From: Pseudomonas brassicacearum
Lineage (GTDB): Bacteria; Pseudomonadota; Gammaproteobacteria; Pseudomonadales; Pseudomonadaceae
Direction of reading: 5' to 3'
Assembly (NCBI RefSeq): GCF_003732225.1
Contig: NZ_MOBJ01000011.1
Location: 1 to 64,000, forward strand
Length of the DNA stretch: 64,000 nucleotides
Translations under genes and position numbers: made by a program
Part shown: in pieces, positions 48,522 to 57,606 of the stretch
Layout of the letters: every line of letters begins with the position of its first letter
How positions within the stretch are numbered: the stretch's first letter is position 1
Notes under the pieces: model-generated
Databases searched by the model: none
What the model was told of the DNA's origin: nothing
What the model saw: the letters and a program-made list of their open reading frames with translations, nothing else

Positions 48522-50471
48522 CTATTCCAACTCCACCAGCGCGCTGCCTTCGTTGACCATCTCGCCTTCCTGGCAATACAAGGCTTTGACCACGCCAGCA
48601 TGGGGCGCACGAATGCTGTGCTCCATTTTCATCGCCTCCAGTACCACCAGTTGCGCGCCGGCTTCGACCGTTTGCCCCGGTTCCACCAGTACTCGCACGA
48701 TGCTGCCATTCATCGGAGCCGTCAGGCCGCCGTGATGACTATGGCTGGCTTCCACTTCGGCGATAGGGTCGTAAGGCTTGATGCAGCGCAGCTCACCTTC
48801 CCATTGCAGGTAGAGGCTTTCGCCATGACGGATCGCGCGATGCTGACGGCGCAAACCGTGATGCTCGACCAGCAATTGCTCACCGATGAGCTCGGCGTTG
48901 CGCGTGTCGGCCGGGGCCAGGGTGATTGCCCGGTCTTGCCCTTCGCAACTCAAGTGCAGCGTGATTTCTGCCGGCAACCCGGCACGGAAACCGTTACCAA
49001 CGGCCCATGGCGAACTTGGGTCATCAGTGCGTACGGTGTGTGCCTGGCTTTGCGCGAAGGCTTGGGCGGCGGCTTGCCAGAACTCATCGCTGAATTCGTT
49101 TGGCGCTGGCAGTAATTGTTCCTGATAGCGTGGGATGAATCCGGTATCCAGTTCAGCTGCAGCGAAGGCTGGGTGACCGACGATTCTTCGCAGAAAGCTG
49201 ATGTTGGTCTTCAACCCGCCAATAGCGAATTCATCGAGCATGCTCAGCAGCCGCAGGCGTGCTTGCTCGCGGTCCTCGCCCCAGGCGATGAGTTTGCCAA
49301 GCATCGGATCGTAGAATGGCGAAATGCTGTCGCCTTCCTCGACACCGCTGTCGACGCGTCGGCCCGGGCCTGCCGCTGACTCGCGGTACAACGCCAGGTG
49401 TCCGGTGGCCGGCAGGAAATCATTGCTCGGGTCTTCGGCGTACAAGCGCACTTCAATCGCATGGCCGAGCAACGGCACCTGCGCCTGAGTCATTGGCAGC
49501 GGCTCACCTTGGGCGACGCGAATCTGCCAGGCGACCAGATCGAGGCCGGTGATGGCTTCCGTGACAGGGTGCTCGACCTGCAACCGCGTATTCATTTCCA
49601 TGAAGAAGAACTCGCCGCGCGAGTCCAGCAGAAACTCAACGGTACCTGCGCCGACATAACCGATAGCCTGCGCCGCACGGACTGCCGCTTCACCCATGGC
49701 TTTGCGCAGTTCCGTGCTCAGGCCGGGCGCCGGGGCTTCTTCGACGACTTTCTGGTGGCGACGTTGAATCGAGCAATCACGTTCGTTGAGGTACAGGCAG
49801 TTACCGTGCTGATCAGCGAAGACCTGGATTTCCACATGGCGCGGTTTGAGCAGGTACTTCTCCACCAGCATCCGCGAGTCGCCGAACGAGGATTGCGCTT
49901 CACGCTGCGCCGACGCCAGAGCTTCGGCCAACTGGCTGACCTCCTCGACCACTTTCATGCCTTTACCGCCGCCGCCGGCAGTCGCCTTGAGCAGCACGGG
50001 ATAGCCGATGCGCTCGGCGGCGTCGCGGAAGGTTTCCAGGTCCTGGGCTTCGCCGTGGTAACCCGGCACCAGCGGTACACCTGCGGTTTCCATCAAGGCT
50101 TTGGCGGCGGATTTGCTGCCCATGGCGTCGATGGCCGAAGCGGGTGGGCCGAGGAAAATCAAACCAGCGGCTTCAATCGCGCGGGCGAATCCGGCGTTCT
50201 CCGAGAGAAAGCCATAACCTGGGTGAATTGCCTGGGCGCCGCTGGCCTTGGCGGCAGCGAGCAGTTTGTCGATTTGCAGGTAGCTGTCAGCCGCTTTGCT
50301 GCCACCCAGGTCGACACGGATGTCTGCCTCGCGACTGTGCCGCGCATCGCGATCGGTGGCGCTGTGCACGGCCACGGTGGTCAGGCCCAATGCCTTGGCG
50401 GTGCGCATCACTCGGCAGGCGATTTCGCCACGGTTGGCCACCAGCAGGGTGGTGAGAACTGGGGCGCTCAT
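48522..50471 (-). CDS. liuD: Methylcrotonyl-CoA carboxylase biotin-containing alpha subunit
   Basis: A 649-residue biotin carboxylase/BCCP subunit. It carries the biotin-carboxylase N-domain (TLLVANRGEIACRVMRTAKALG), ATP-grasp domain (KATAGGGGKGMKVV, EMNTRLQVEHPVTE), and C-terminal biotinyl domain with the acceptor Lys in VLEAMKMEHS. With LiuB it carboxylates 3-methylcrotonyl-CoA in leucine and isoprenoid catabolism. The ATG at 50471 shares a base with the liuC stop (TGATG), so translation is coupled; the TTG one codon upstream is not needed. Confidence 0.95.
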   Translation of the reverse strand: MSAPVLTTLLVANRGEIACRVMRTAKALGLTTVAVHSATDRDARHSREADIRVDLGGSKAADSYLQIDKLLAAAKASGAQAIHPGYGFLSENAGFARAIEAAGLIFLGPPASAIDAMGSKSAAKALMETAGVPLVPGYHGEAQDLETFRDAAERIGYPVLLKATAGGGGKGMKVVEEVSQLAEALASAQREAQSSFGDSRMLVEKYLLKPRHVEIQVFADQHGNCLYLNERDCSIQRRHQKVVEEAPAPGLSTELRKAMGEAAVRAAQAIGYVGAGTVEFLLDSRGEFFFMEMNTRLQVEHPVTEAITGLDLVAWQIRVAQGEPLPMTQAQVPLLGHAIEVRLYAEDPSNDFLPATGHLALYRESAAGPGRRVDSGVEEGDSISPFYDPMLGKLIAWGEDREQARLRLLSMLDEFAIGGLKTNISFLRRIVGHPAFAAAELDTGFIPRYQEQLLPAPNEFSDEFWQAAAQAFAQSQAHTVRTDDPSSPWAVGNGFRAGLPAEITLHLSCEGQDRAITLAPADTRNAELIGEQLLVEHHGLRRQHRAIRHGESLYLQWEGELRCIKPYDPIAEVEASHSHHGGLTAPMNGSIVRVLVEPGQTVEAGAQLVVLEAMKMEHSIRAPHAGVVKALYCQEGEMVNEGSALVELE

Positions 50472-51286
50472 CAACGCGGCTCCTTGGTGGTAGTTTCGGG
50501 CTGCCAGCTTGGCGGACGTTTTTGCAGGAACGCCCGCAGGCCTTCTTGCCCTTCAGGGCTGACGCGAATTCGGGCAATGGCGTTTTCGGTATAGCGCCGC
50601 AGCGCCGGGGTCAGCTCACCGTTGCCGACTTCGCGTAGCAAGTCCTTGCTGGCACGCATGGCCTGGGGGCTGTTGAGCAACAGATTGCTGATCCAGCGCT
50701 CGATCTGCGGTTCAAGCTCAGTGCTCGGATAACTTTCGCTGAGCAGGCCGATTTCTTGAGCGCGTTGGCCGCTGAAACGTTCAGCAGTCAACGCATAACG
50801 ACGTGCGGCCCGTTCACCGATGGCTTGCACAACGAACGGGCTGATCACTGCTGGCGCCAGGCCGATGCGCACTTCCGACAGGCAGAATTGCGCGTCATCG
50901 GCACCAATCGCCATGTCGCAGCAACTGATCAAGCCCAGTGCGCCGCCATAGGCCGCGCCTTGGACTACCGCCAGCGTCGGGATCTTCAGCTTGGCCAGGT
51001 TGTACATCAGTTCTGCCAGCTCGCGGGCGTCGTCGAGGTTGGTGTGGTAATCGAGTTCGGCCGATTGCTGCATCCACGCAAGGTCAGCGCCAGCGCTGAA
51101 ATGCTTGCCACGCCCGCGCACCAGCAGAAAACGCAGGCTCGGGTCGCTCTGGACCTTGTCCAGTGCAAGGATCAGTTCGCGGATCATTTCGGCGTTGAAG
51201 GCGTTGTTTTTTGCCTCGCGACTCAACCACAGCGTGGCGAAACCACGCGGGTCGGTCAGCAGTTCCAGGGTGTTGAAGTCGCTCAT
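50471..51286 (-). CDS. liuC: Methylglutaconyl-CoA (and isohexenylglutaconyl-CoA) hydratase
   Basis: This 271-residue enoyl-CoA hydratase/isomerase-family enzyme hydrates 3-methylglutaconyl-CoA to HMG-CoA. Typical motifs are GKHFSAGADLAWMQ, the oxyanion-hole VVQGAAYGGALGLISCCDMAI, and FCLSEVRIGLAPAVISPFV. ATG 51286 follows GGAG and gives MSDFNTLEL; upstream codons in frame overlap liuB. It lies 13 bp after liuB. Confidence 0.94.
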   Translation of the reverse strand: MSDFNTLELLTDPRGFATLWLSREAKNNAFNAEMIRELILALDKVQSDPSLRFLLVRGRGKHFSAGADLAWMQQSAELDYHTNLDDARELAELMYNLAKLKIPTLAVVQGAAYGGALGLISCCDMAIGADDAQFCLSEVRIGLAPAVISPFVVQAIGERAARRYALTAERFSGQRAQEIGLLSESYPSTELEPQIERWISNLLLNSPQAMRASKDLLREVGNGELTPALRRYTENAIARIRVSPEGQEGLRAFLQKRPPSWQPETTTKEPR

Positions 51287-51299
51287 GGTTTTCTCCAGA

Positions 51300-52907
51300 T
51301 CACATCCGGAACACGCCGAAGCGGCTCGGTTCGATAGGTGCATTCAACGATGCGGACAAGGCCAGGGCCAGTACGTCGCGGGTTTGCGCCGGGTCAATGA
51401 CGCCGTCGTCCCACAACCGCGCGCTGGAGTAGTAGGGGTGGCCCTGTTCTTCGTACTGGTCGAGGATCGGTTGCTTGATCTCGGCTTCCTGCTCGGCGCT
51501 GAAGCCCTGACCACTGCGCTCGGCCTGCTCGCGCTTGACCTGTACCAGCACGCCCGCAGCTTGCTCGGCGCCCATCACGCCGATTCGCGCGTTCGGCCAC
51601 ATCCACAGGAACCGCGGATCGTAGGCCCGCCCGCACATGCCGTAGTTACCGGCGCCGAAGCTGCCGCCGATGATCACGGTGAATTTCGGCACCTTGGCGC
51701 AGGCCACGGCGGTGACCAGTTTTGCGCCGTGCTTGGCAATGCCGCCAGCTTCGTATTTCTGACCGACCATGAAGCCGGTGATGTTTTGCAGGAACAACAG
51801 TGGAATCCCGCGCTGGCAAGCCAGTTCGATGAAGTGCGCGCCTTTCTGCGCGGCTTCGGCGAAGAGGATGCCGTTGTTGGCGAGAATCGCGATCGGGTAG
51901 CCGTGCAGATGCGCAAAACCACAAACCAGCGTCGTACCAAACAGTGCTTTGAATTCATCGAACACCGAGCCGTCGACCAGGCGCGCGATGACCTCACGTA
52001 CATCGAACGGCTGCTTGGCGTCGGCCGGCACTACGCCGTACAGCTCATCGCTGGCGAACAGCGGGGCGATCGGTGTGCGTTGCTGCAGTTCACCGAGTTT
52101 GCGCCAGTTGAGGTTGGCAACGCTGCGTCGAGCCAGGGCCAGCGCGTGTTCGTCGCTGTCGGCATAGTGGTCGGCCACGCCGGAAATCTTGCAGTGCACA
52201 TCGGCACCGCCAAGGTCTTCGGCGCTGACCACTTCACCGGTCGCGGCTTTCACCAGCGGCGGGCCGGCGAGGAAAATCGTCGCCTGTTGACGGACCATGA
52301 TCGCTTCATCGGCCATGGCTGGCACATAAGCGCCACCGGCGGTGCAGGAGCCCATGACCACAGCGATCTGCGGGATGCCCATTGCGCTCATATTGGCCTG
52401 GTTGAAGAAGATTCGACCAAAGTGTTCGCGGTCCGGGAACACTTCATCCTGACGCGGCAGATTTGCACCGCCCGAGTCGACCAGGTAGATGCACGGCAGG
52501 CGATTTTGTTGGGCGATGGTCTGGGCGCGCAGGTGTTTTTTCACCGTCAGCGGGTAGTACGAACCGCCTTTTACCGTCGCGTCGTTGGCAACGATCATGC
52601 ATTCGACGCCTTCGACCCGGCCAATGCCGGCAATCACTCCGGCGGCGGGAACATCTTCACCGTAGACCTCGTAAGCCGCCAGTTGGCTGATTTCCAGAAA
52701 GGGTGAGCCTGGGTCGAGGAGGCGATTGATTCGCTCACGGGGCAGCAGTTTGCCGCGTGAGGTATGCCGTTCCTGGGCCTTGGCGCCGCCGCCTTGCTGG
52801 ACCTGAGCGAGCAGGGTGTGCAGCGCGTCGACCTGAGCAAGCATCGCCGCGCTGTTGCTGGCGAACTCCGCCGAACGGGGATTGAGCTGGGTGTGCAGGA
52901 TTGCCAT
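51300..52907 (-). CDS. liuB: Methylcrotonyl-CoA carboxylase carboxyltransferase beta subunit
   Basis: A 535-residue acyl-CoA carboxyltransferase with two crotonase-like halves: ARERINRLLDPGSPFLEIS-type N-half (LPRERINRLLDPGSPFLEISQLAAYEVY), DSGGANLPRQDEVFPDREHFGRIFFNQANMSA, and IIGGSFGAGNYGMCGRAYDPRFLWMWPNARIGVMG in the C-half. It transfers CO2 from biotin on LiuD to methylcrotonyl-CoA. Length fits MccB. It is 11 bp from liuA. Confidence 0.96.
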   Translation of the reverse strand: MAILHTQLNPRSAEFASNSAAMLAQVDALHTLLAQVQQGGGAKAQERHTSRGKLLPRERINRLLDPGSPFLEISQLAAYEVYGEDVPAAGVIAGIGRVEGVECMIVANDATVKGGSYYPLTVKKHLRAQTIAQQNRLPCIYLVDSGGANLPRQDEVFPDREHFGRIFFNQANMSAMGIPQIAVVMGSCTAGGAYVPAMADEAIMVRQQATIFLAGPPLVKAATGEVVSAEDLGGADVHCKISGVADHYADSDEHALALARRSVANLNWRKLGELQQRTPIAPLFASDELYGVVPADAKQPFDVREVIARLVDGSVFDEFKALFGTTLVCGFAHLHGYPIAILANNGILFAEAAQKGAHFIELACQRGIPLLFLQNITGFMVGQKYEAGGIAKHGAKLVTAVACAKVPKFTVIIGGSFGAGNYGMCGRAYDPRFLWMWPNARIGVMGAEQAAGVLVQVKREQAERSGQGFSAEQEAEIKQPILDQYEEQGHPYYSSARLWDDGVIDPAQTRDVLALALSASLNAPIEPSRFGVFRM

Positions 52908-52918
52908 GGACAGCTCCG

Positions 52919-54082
52919 TTAGCGGGTTTCGTTGAACAGTTCGCGACCGATCAGCATGCGACGGATCTCACTGGTGCCCGCGCCGATTTCATACAACTTG
53001 GCGTCACGCAGCAGACGGCCTGCCGGGAATTCGTTGATGTAGCCGTTACCGCCCAGAATCTGGATCGCATCGAGGGCCATTTGCGTAGCGCGTTCGGCGC
53101 TGTAGAGGATCACACCGGCAGCGTCCTTGCGGGTGGTTTCGCCACGCTCGCAGGCCTGGGCCACGGCGTACAGATACGCGCGGCTGGCGTTGAGTTGGGT
53201 GTACATGTCGGCGACCTTGCCCTGGATCAGCTGGAATTCGCCGATGCTTTGGCCGAACTGTTTGCGGTCGTGGATGTACGGAACGATGAGGTCCATGCAG
53301 GCCTGCATGATCCCGGTTGGTCCGCCGGAGAGCACCACGCGCTCGTAGTCGAGGCCGCTCATCAGCACTTTCACGCCACCGTTGAGCACGCCGAGGATGT
53401 TCTCCTCCGGGACTTCAACGTCGTCGAAAAACAGCTCGCACGTGTTCGAACCGCGCATGCCCAGCTTGTCGAATTTGTTGCTGCGGCTGAAGCCTTTCGA
53501 GTCGCGTTCGACAATAAATGCGGTGATGCCGTGCGGACCTTTTTCCAGGTCGGTCTTGGCGTAGATCACGTAAGTGTTAGCGTCCGGACCGTTGGTGATC
53601 CAGGTCTTGCTGCCGTTGAGCACGTAATGGTCGCCACGTTTGTCGGCGCGCAGTTTCATCGATACCACGTCGGAGCCGGCGTTCGGCTCGCTCATGGCCA
53701 AAGCGCCGATGTGTTCGCCGCTGATCAGCTTGGGCAGGTATTTGGTTTTCTGTTCGTGGGTGCCATTGCGGTTGATCTGGTTGACGCAGAGATTGGAATG
53801 CGCGCCGTAGGAAAGGGCAACCGAGGCCGAGCCACGGCTGATTTCTTCCATGGCCACCACGTGCGCCAGATAGCCCAGGCCGGCACCGCCGTATTCTTCT
53901 GGAACGGTAATCCCCAGCAACCCCATGTCGCCGAATTTACGCCACAGGTCAGCAGGGAACAGGTTGTCGATATCGATCTGTGCTGCGCGCGGGGCGATCT
54001 CTTTGGTGACGAAGGCGCGCACCTGGTCACGCAGCATGTCGATGGTTTCGCCGAGGGCAAAGTTCAGGGTCGGATAGCTCAT
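52919..54082 (-). CDS. liuA: Isovaleryl-CoA dehydrogenase
   Basis: A 387-residue FAD-dependent acyl-CoA dehydrogenase that oxidises isovaleryl-CoA to 3-methylcrotonyl-CoA. It has the start PTLNFALGETIDMLRDQVRAFVTKEIAPRA, FAD loop ALAMSEPNAGSDVVSMK, the catalytic-base region typical of isovaleryl-CoA dehydrogenase (GLDYERVVLSGGPTGIMQACMD, Glu), and QILGGNGYINEFPAGRLLRDAK. ATG 54082 was chosen since homologues start MSYPTLNF; the 37 upstream codons cross the LiuR boxes. First gene of liuABCD. Confidence 0.96.
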   Translation of the reverse strand: MSYPTLNFALGETIDMLRDQVRAFVTKEIAPRAAQIDIDNLFPADLWRKFGDMGLLGITVPEEYGGAGLGYLAHVVAMEEISRGSASVALSYGAHSNLCVNQINRNGTHEQKTKYLPKLISGEHIGALAMSEPNAGSDVVSMKLRADKRGDHYVLNGSKTWITNGPDANTYVIYAKTDLEKGPHGITAFIVERDSKGFSRSNKFDKLGMRGSNTCELFFDDVEVPEENILGVLNGGVKVLMSGLDYERVVLSGGPTGIMQACMDLIVPYIHDRKQFGQSIGEFQLIQGKVADMYTQLNASRAYLYAVAQACERGETTRKDAAGVILYSAERATQMALDAIQILGGNGYINEFPAGRLLRDAKLYEIGAGTSEIRRMLIGRELFNETR

Positions 54083-54153
54083 GGGGGCACCTTCAAACTT
54101 GTTTTTATAAATGGAGAATCGGCCTGCAAAGTACGCCGAATCGGCTGTCACCT

Positions 54154-54211
54154 TTACGTTAACGTAAGCCTGTGACGAATGGCTGTCAATCACCCTTTAC
54201 GTTAACGTCAA
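54154..54211. promoter_or_regulatory. Two LiuR-type operator boxes between liuA and the acyl-CoA synthetase
   Basis: TTACGTTAACGTAA (54154-54167) is a perfect 14-bp palindrome and TTTACGTTAACGTCAA (54196-54211) is a near copy. They match the MerR-type LiuR motif I recall (TTTACGTNAACGTAA) and the site at liuR. Placement in the divergent spacer suggests control of both liuABCD and the synthetase gene. Confidence 0.8.
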
Positions 54212-54333
54212 CTTGAGAGAGAGTAGAGGCAGTTTCGAGGTTGAAAATCGAACCGTTTGCGTAGGAACAGCTAAGTCTGTCACCGGCAAAGGTTCAACCG
54301 TCTCACCCACTAAAAAAGACAATAGGGGTCGTC

Positions 54334-56028
54334 ATGGATCAACACAGTGCTCACCCACAGCACAGCTATAGCCGCGGTTCGCAGGACAAAGCCTTGCTGG
54401 CGATGACCATTGGTCAGGCGTTCGATAACACAGTCGCGAAGTACCCTCAGGGCGATGCATTGGTGGTGCGTCATCAGCAACTTCGCTACAGCTGGGCGCA
54501 ATTGGCCGAAGCGGTCGATTTGCACGCCAGAGCGTTACTGGCGCTGGGCTTGCAGACCGGTGACCGTCTAGGCATCTGGGCGCCAAACTGTGCGCAGTGG
54601 TGTATCAGCCAGTTCGCCAGCGCGAAGGTCGGGGTGATTCTGGTCAACATCAATCCGGCCTATCGCAGCTCCGAACTTGAATACGTGCTGAAGCAATCCG
54701 GCTGCCAATGGCTGGTGTGTGCCGGCTCGTTCAAGACGTCCGATTACCACGCGATGCTGCAAGGCCTGGTGCCGGAACTGGCCGAGCAATCCATTGGTCG
54801 CTTGCAGTCCGAACGCCTGCCGGATTTGCGCGGTGTGATCAGCCTCGACGCGCAGCCGCCATCAGGTTTCCTGCCGTGGTCGCAACTGGCGGATCTCGGC
54901 GCCGGGGTGCCGGTCGAGCAGCTCAAGGCGCGCCAAAACAGCCTGCATTTCGATCAGGCGGTGAACATTCAATACACCTCGGGCACCACCGGTTTTCCCA
55001 AGGGCGCGACCCTCAGTCACTACAACATCCTCAACAACGGTTACATGGTCGGCGAAAGCCTTGGGCTGACCGCCAACGATCGTCTGGTGATTCCGGTGCC
55101 GCTGTATCACTGCTTCGGCATGGTCATGGGCAATTTGGGTTGCGTTACCCATGGCAGTACCATGATTTACCCCAACGATGCGTTCGACCCATTGCTGACG
55201 CTGACCACCGTTGCACAAGAGCAAGCCACCGCGTTGTACGGTGTGCCGACCATGTTCATCGCCATGCTCGATCAACCGCGCCGTGCCGAGTTCGACCTGT
55301 CGACGCTGCGTACCGGGATCATGGCAGGGGCGACCTGTCCGATTGAAGTCATGCGCCGGGTCATCAGCGAGATGCACATGAGCGAAGTTCAGATTGCCTA
55401 CGGCATGACGGAGACCAGTCCGGTGTCGTTACAGACTGGTCCGTCAGATGATCTGGAACTGCGCGTCACCACCGTCGGCCGTACCCAGCCGCAGCTGGAA
55501 AGCAAAATCATCGATGAAGCGGGCAATCCGGTGCCCCGTGGGACTATCGGTGAGTTGTGCACTCGCGGTTACAGCGTGATGCTCGGTTACTGGAACAACC
55601 CGCAAGGCACGGCCGAGGCGATCGATCAGGCGGGCTGGATGCACACCGGCGATCTGGCGACCATGAGCGAAGACGGTTATGTCTGCATCGCCGGACGTAA
55701 CAAGGACATGATCATTCGCGGTGGCGAGAATATTTACCCGCGAGAGCTGGAAGAGTTCTTCTTCACCCATCCAGCAGTAGCCGATGTGCAGATCATCGGC
55801 ATTCCCTGCGAGAAGTACGGTGAAGAGATCGTCGCCTGGATCAAATTTCATCCGGGCCACAGCGCCACTGAGCAAGAGCTGCAAGCCTGGTGCAAGGAAC
55901 GCATCGCGCACTTCAAGACGCCGCGCTACTTCAAGTTCGTCGAGGAATTTCCGATGACCGTGACCGGCAAGATCCAGAAATTCCGGATGCGCGAGATCAG
56001 TATCGAGGAGTTGAAAGCGACGCGTTGA
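54334..56028 (+). CDS. Acyl-CoA synthetase (AMP-binding), fatty/branched-chain acid
   Basis: A 564-residue adenylate-forming enzyme. Motifs: IQYTSGTTGFPKGATLSHYN (P-loop), YGMTETSPVS, YVCIAGRNKDMIIRGGENIYPRELEEFFFTHP, and the catalytic Lys in TVTGKIQKFRMRE near the C-terminus. The closest family I recall is the medium/branched-chain FadK/AtoE-like group (AMP-binding protein next to liu genes). It most likely activates isovalerate or related acids to CoA esters feeding LiuA. It faces liuA across the LiuR boxes. Confidence 0.87.
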   Translation: MDQHSAHPQHSYSRGSQDKALLAMTIGQAFDNTVAKYPQGDALVVRHQQLRYSWAQLAEAVDLHARALLALGLQTGDRLGIWAPNCAQWCISQFASAKVGVILVNINPAYRSSELEYVLKQSGCQWLVCAGSFKTSDYHAMLQGLVPELAEQSIGRLQSERLPDLRGVISLDAQPPSGFLPWSQLADLGAGVPVEQLKARQNSLHFDQAVNIQYTSGTTGFPKGATLSHYNILNNGYMVGESLGLTANDRLVIPVPLYHCFGMVMGNLGCVTHGSTMIYPNDAFDPLLTLTTVAQEQATALYGVPTMFIAMLDQPRRAEFDLSTLRTGIMAGATCPIEVMRRVISEMHMSEVQIAYGMTETSPVSLQTGPSDDLELRVTTVGRTQPQLESKIIDEAGNPVPRGTIGELCTRGYSVMLGYWNNPQGTAEAIDQAGWMHTGDLATMSEDGYVCIAGRNKDMIIRGGENIYPRELEEFFFTHPAVADVQIIGIPCEKYGEEIVAWIKFHPGHSATEQELQAWCKERIAHFKTPRYFKFVEEFPMTVTGKIQKFRMREISIEELKATR

Positions 56029-56034
56029 CGATCA

Positions 56035-56098
56035 AAAGATCGCAGCCTGCGGCGGCTCCTACAGGTGTACACAAAACACCGAAGGCTGCGATCTTTTA
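56035..56098. repeat. REP doublet, one arm partly decayed
   Basis: AAGATCGCAGCCTGCGGCGGCTCCTACAG at 56035-56063 is a normal unit. The inverted partner (GAAGGCTGCGATCTTTT, 56082-56098) has lost its GTAGGAGCTGCC half. It follows the stop codon of the synthetase gene. Confidence 0.8.
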
Positions 56099-56121
56099 GG
56101 GGAAACCCAAACGCCAGAAAG

Positions 56122-56497
56122 CACAAAGGGGAGCCGAAGCTCCCCTTTAATTTGTCGTTGCGTGCTCTTTTTTTATTATTAAGGGGCGGTCTGTTGTTGT
56201 TTTTGGCAACCGTGGCCCTTTACAGCTGTTTTGGGCGACCCCCATCCGGGGTCAAGAGCAAACGTATTTTTTTGAGCGCTGATCTGCTTTTTCGCCAAGC
56301 GATCCAACCAGTTCGGGAGCTACCTGAAGGTAGTTTTATTGTTCTCTGCCCGGTTGCGGGTTACTGCAAGCAGCACCCTGAAAAGCACACCTTCTCCAAA
56401 AAAATCTGTTAGCTGCGTCTCTGCCGTGTTGTTTTTGTTATGTCAGAGTCGTTACGTCTTATTTTTATTAGGTTTGCTGCTTTTTATTCTTGTTATG
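56122..56497 (-). ncRNA. crcY: CrcY small RNA (catabolite-repression decoy for Hfq/Crc)
   Basis: About 376 nt on the minus strand, from a sigma-54 promoter to the hairpin GGGGAGC-TTCG-GCTCCCC (56128-56145). At least six A-rich (AAnAAnAA-type) Hfq/Crc motifs are seen on the minus strand: at 56494-56481 (AACAAGAATAAAAA), 56469-56458, 56439-56427 (AACAAAAACAACA), 56343-56334, 56204-56191 (AAAAACAACAACAG) and 56182-56168. CrcZ/CrcY/CrcX sequester Hfq/Crc and relieve carbon catabolite repression; in P. putida I recall crcY next to the HMG-CoA lyase gene, exactly as here. The short hypothetical frame on the plus strand (56065-56412) is not a gene. Confidence 0.88.
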
Positions 56498-56507
56498 CCA
56501 TAGCGAT

Positions 56508-56523
56508 AGCAGAAGCCATGCCA
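56508..56523 (-). promoter_or_regulatory. Sigma-54 promoter of crcY
   Basis: On the minus strand TGGCATG-GCTT-CTGCT places GG at -25/-24 and GC at -13/-12, with the correct 10-bp spacing. CbrB, an RpoN activator, drives Crc RNAs in Pseudomonas. Confidence 0.87.
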
Positions 56524-56604
56524 ACTTTTTAAAGCCCTTTAAAATCAAGCATTTAGTATTTTGTCGGACAATTCGTTCAGAAAAATTCGGTCAGGTTGTT
56601 TCCG

Positions 56605-56635
56605 TGTTACTCGTTTTGTTGCGGGCGCGGTAACA
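56605..56635. promoter_or_regulatory. Candidate CbrB enhancer site upstream of crcY
   Basis: TGTTAC (56605-56610) and GTAACA (56630-56635) are perfect inverted half-sites 19 bp apart, centred about 120 bp before the crcY start and next to the HMG-CoA lyase stop. I recall CbrB sites as TGTTAC-N14-GTAACA; the half-sites match but the spacing differs. Confidence 0.6.
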
Positions 56636-56645
56636 CCCGGATACA

Positions 56646-57545
56646 TCATTTAGCGCTACGGGCCTTGGCCACGCGTGAACCGGTCGGCCGGCCAAGCACG
56701 TTGCAGATCTGTTGGCCGGCGAGGATCAAGCGCTCCATGTCGACGCCGGTCTCGATGCCCAGGCCGTTGAGCAGGTACAAGACGTCTTCGGTGGCAACGT
56801 TACCGCTGGCGCCCTTGGCGTACGGGCAGCCGCCGAGGCCGGCGATGGAACTGTCGAACACCGCGATCCCTTCCAGCAGGCTGGCATAGATGTTGGCCAT
56901 GGCCTGACCGTAGGTGTCGTGGAAGTGCCCGGCCAGTTTGTCCCGTGGCACGTCGGCTGAAACCACTTCGAACATCTTGCGCGTTGCGCCAGCGGTGCCG
57001 GTGCCGATGGTGTCGCCGAGGGAGACCTCGTAACAGCCCATGGCGTACAACTCGCGCGCGACCAAGGCGACTTGCGCAGGCGCCACGTCACCCTCGTAAG
57101 GGCAGCCGAGTACACAGGACACGTAACCGCGCACGCTGACACCGTGTTGTCTGGCGGCGTCCATGATCGGTACGAAACGCTCCAGACTTTCGCTGATCGA
57201 GCAATTGATGTTGCGTTGCGAGAAGGCTTCGGACGCTGCGGCGAACACCGCGACCTCCTTGACCCCGGCAGCGATCGCATCTTCGAACCCGCGCAGGTTC
57301 GGTGCCAGTGCGCCGTAAGTCACTCCGGGCTTGCGCTGGATCTGCGCGAAAACCTCGGCCGAACCGGCCATTTGCGGCACCCATTTGGGCGATACGAAAC
57401 TGCCGACTTCTATATAGCCAAGGCCAGCGGCACTCAGTGCATCGACCAACTGCACCTTGTCCGCGACGCTGATGGGTTGGGCTTCGTTCTGCAGACCATC
57501 GCGTGGGCCGACTTCGATCAGGCGTACGTGGGTGGGGAGGGGCAT
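56646..57545 (-). CDS. liuE: Hydroxymethylglutaryl-CoA lyase
   Basis: A 299-residue TIM-barrel lyase that splits HMG-CoA into acetyl-CoA and acetoacetate, the last liu step. It starts VRLIEVGPRDGLQNEAQPIS, has the metal-binding HFHDTYGQ and the active-site signature IAGLGGCPYAKGASGNVATEDVLYLL with its cysteine. Also called mvaB. Minus strand, between crcY and liuR, so it is apart from the liuABCD operon. Confidence 0.95.
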   Translation of the reverse strand: MPLPTHVRLIEVGPRDGLQNEAQPISVADKVQLVDALSAAGLGYIEVGSFVSPKWVPQMAGSAEVFAQIQRKPGVTYGALAPNLRGFEDAIAAGVKEVAVFAAASEAFSQRNINCSISESLERFVPIMDAARQHGVSVRGYVSCVLGCPYEGDVAPAQVALVARELYAMGCYEVSLGDTIGTGTAGATRKMFEVVSADVPRDKLAGHFHDTYGQAMANIYASLLEGIAVFDSSIAGLGGCPYAKGASGNVATEDVLYLLNGLGIETGVDMERLILAGQQICNVLGRPTGSRVAKARSAK

Positions 57546-57606
57546 GGCAATGGACCTGTTGTGATTGCTTGAATGTTCAGAGAACCTTGTGGATTGGGTA
57601 TACCTG

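Noticed and set aside
56065..56412. Open frame of 115 codons downstream of the acyl-CoA synthetase
   Set aside because: It begins in a REP unit and overlaps the CrcY RNA on the opposite strand; no ribosome site and no family features.
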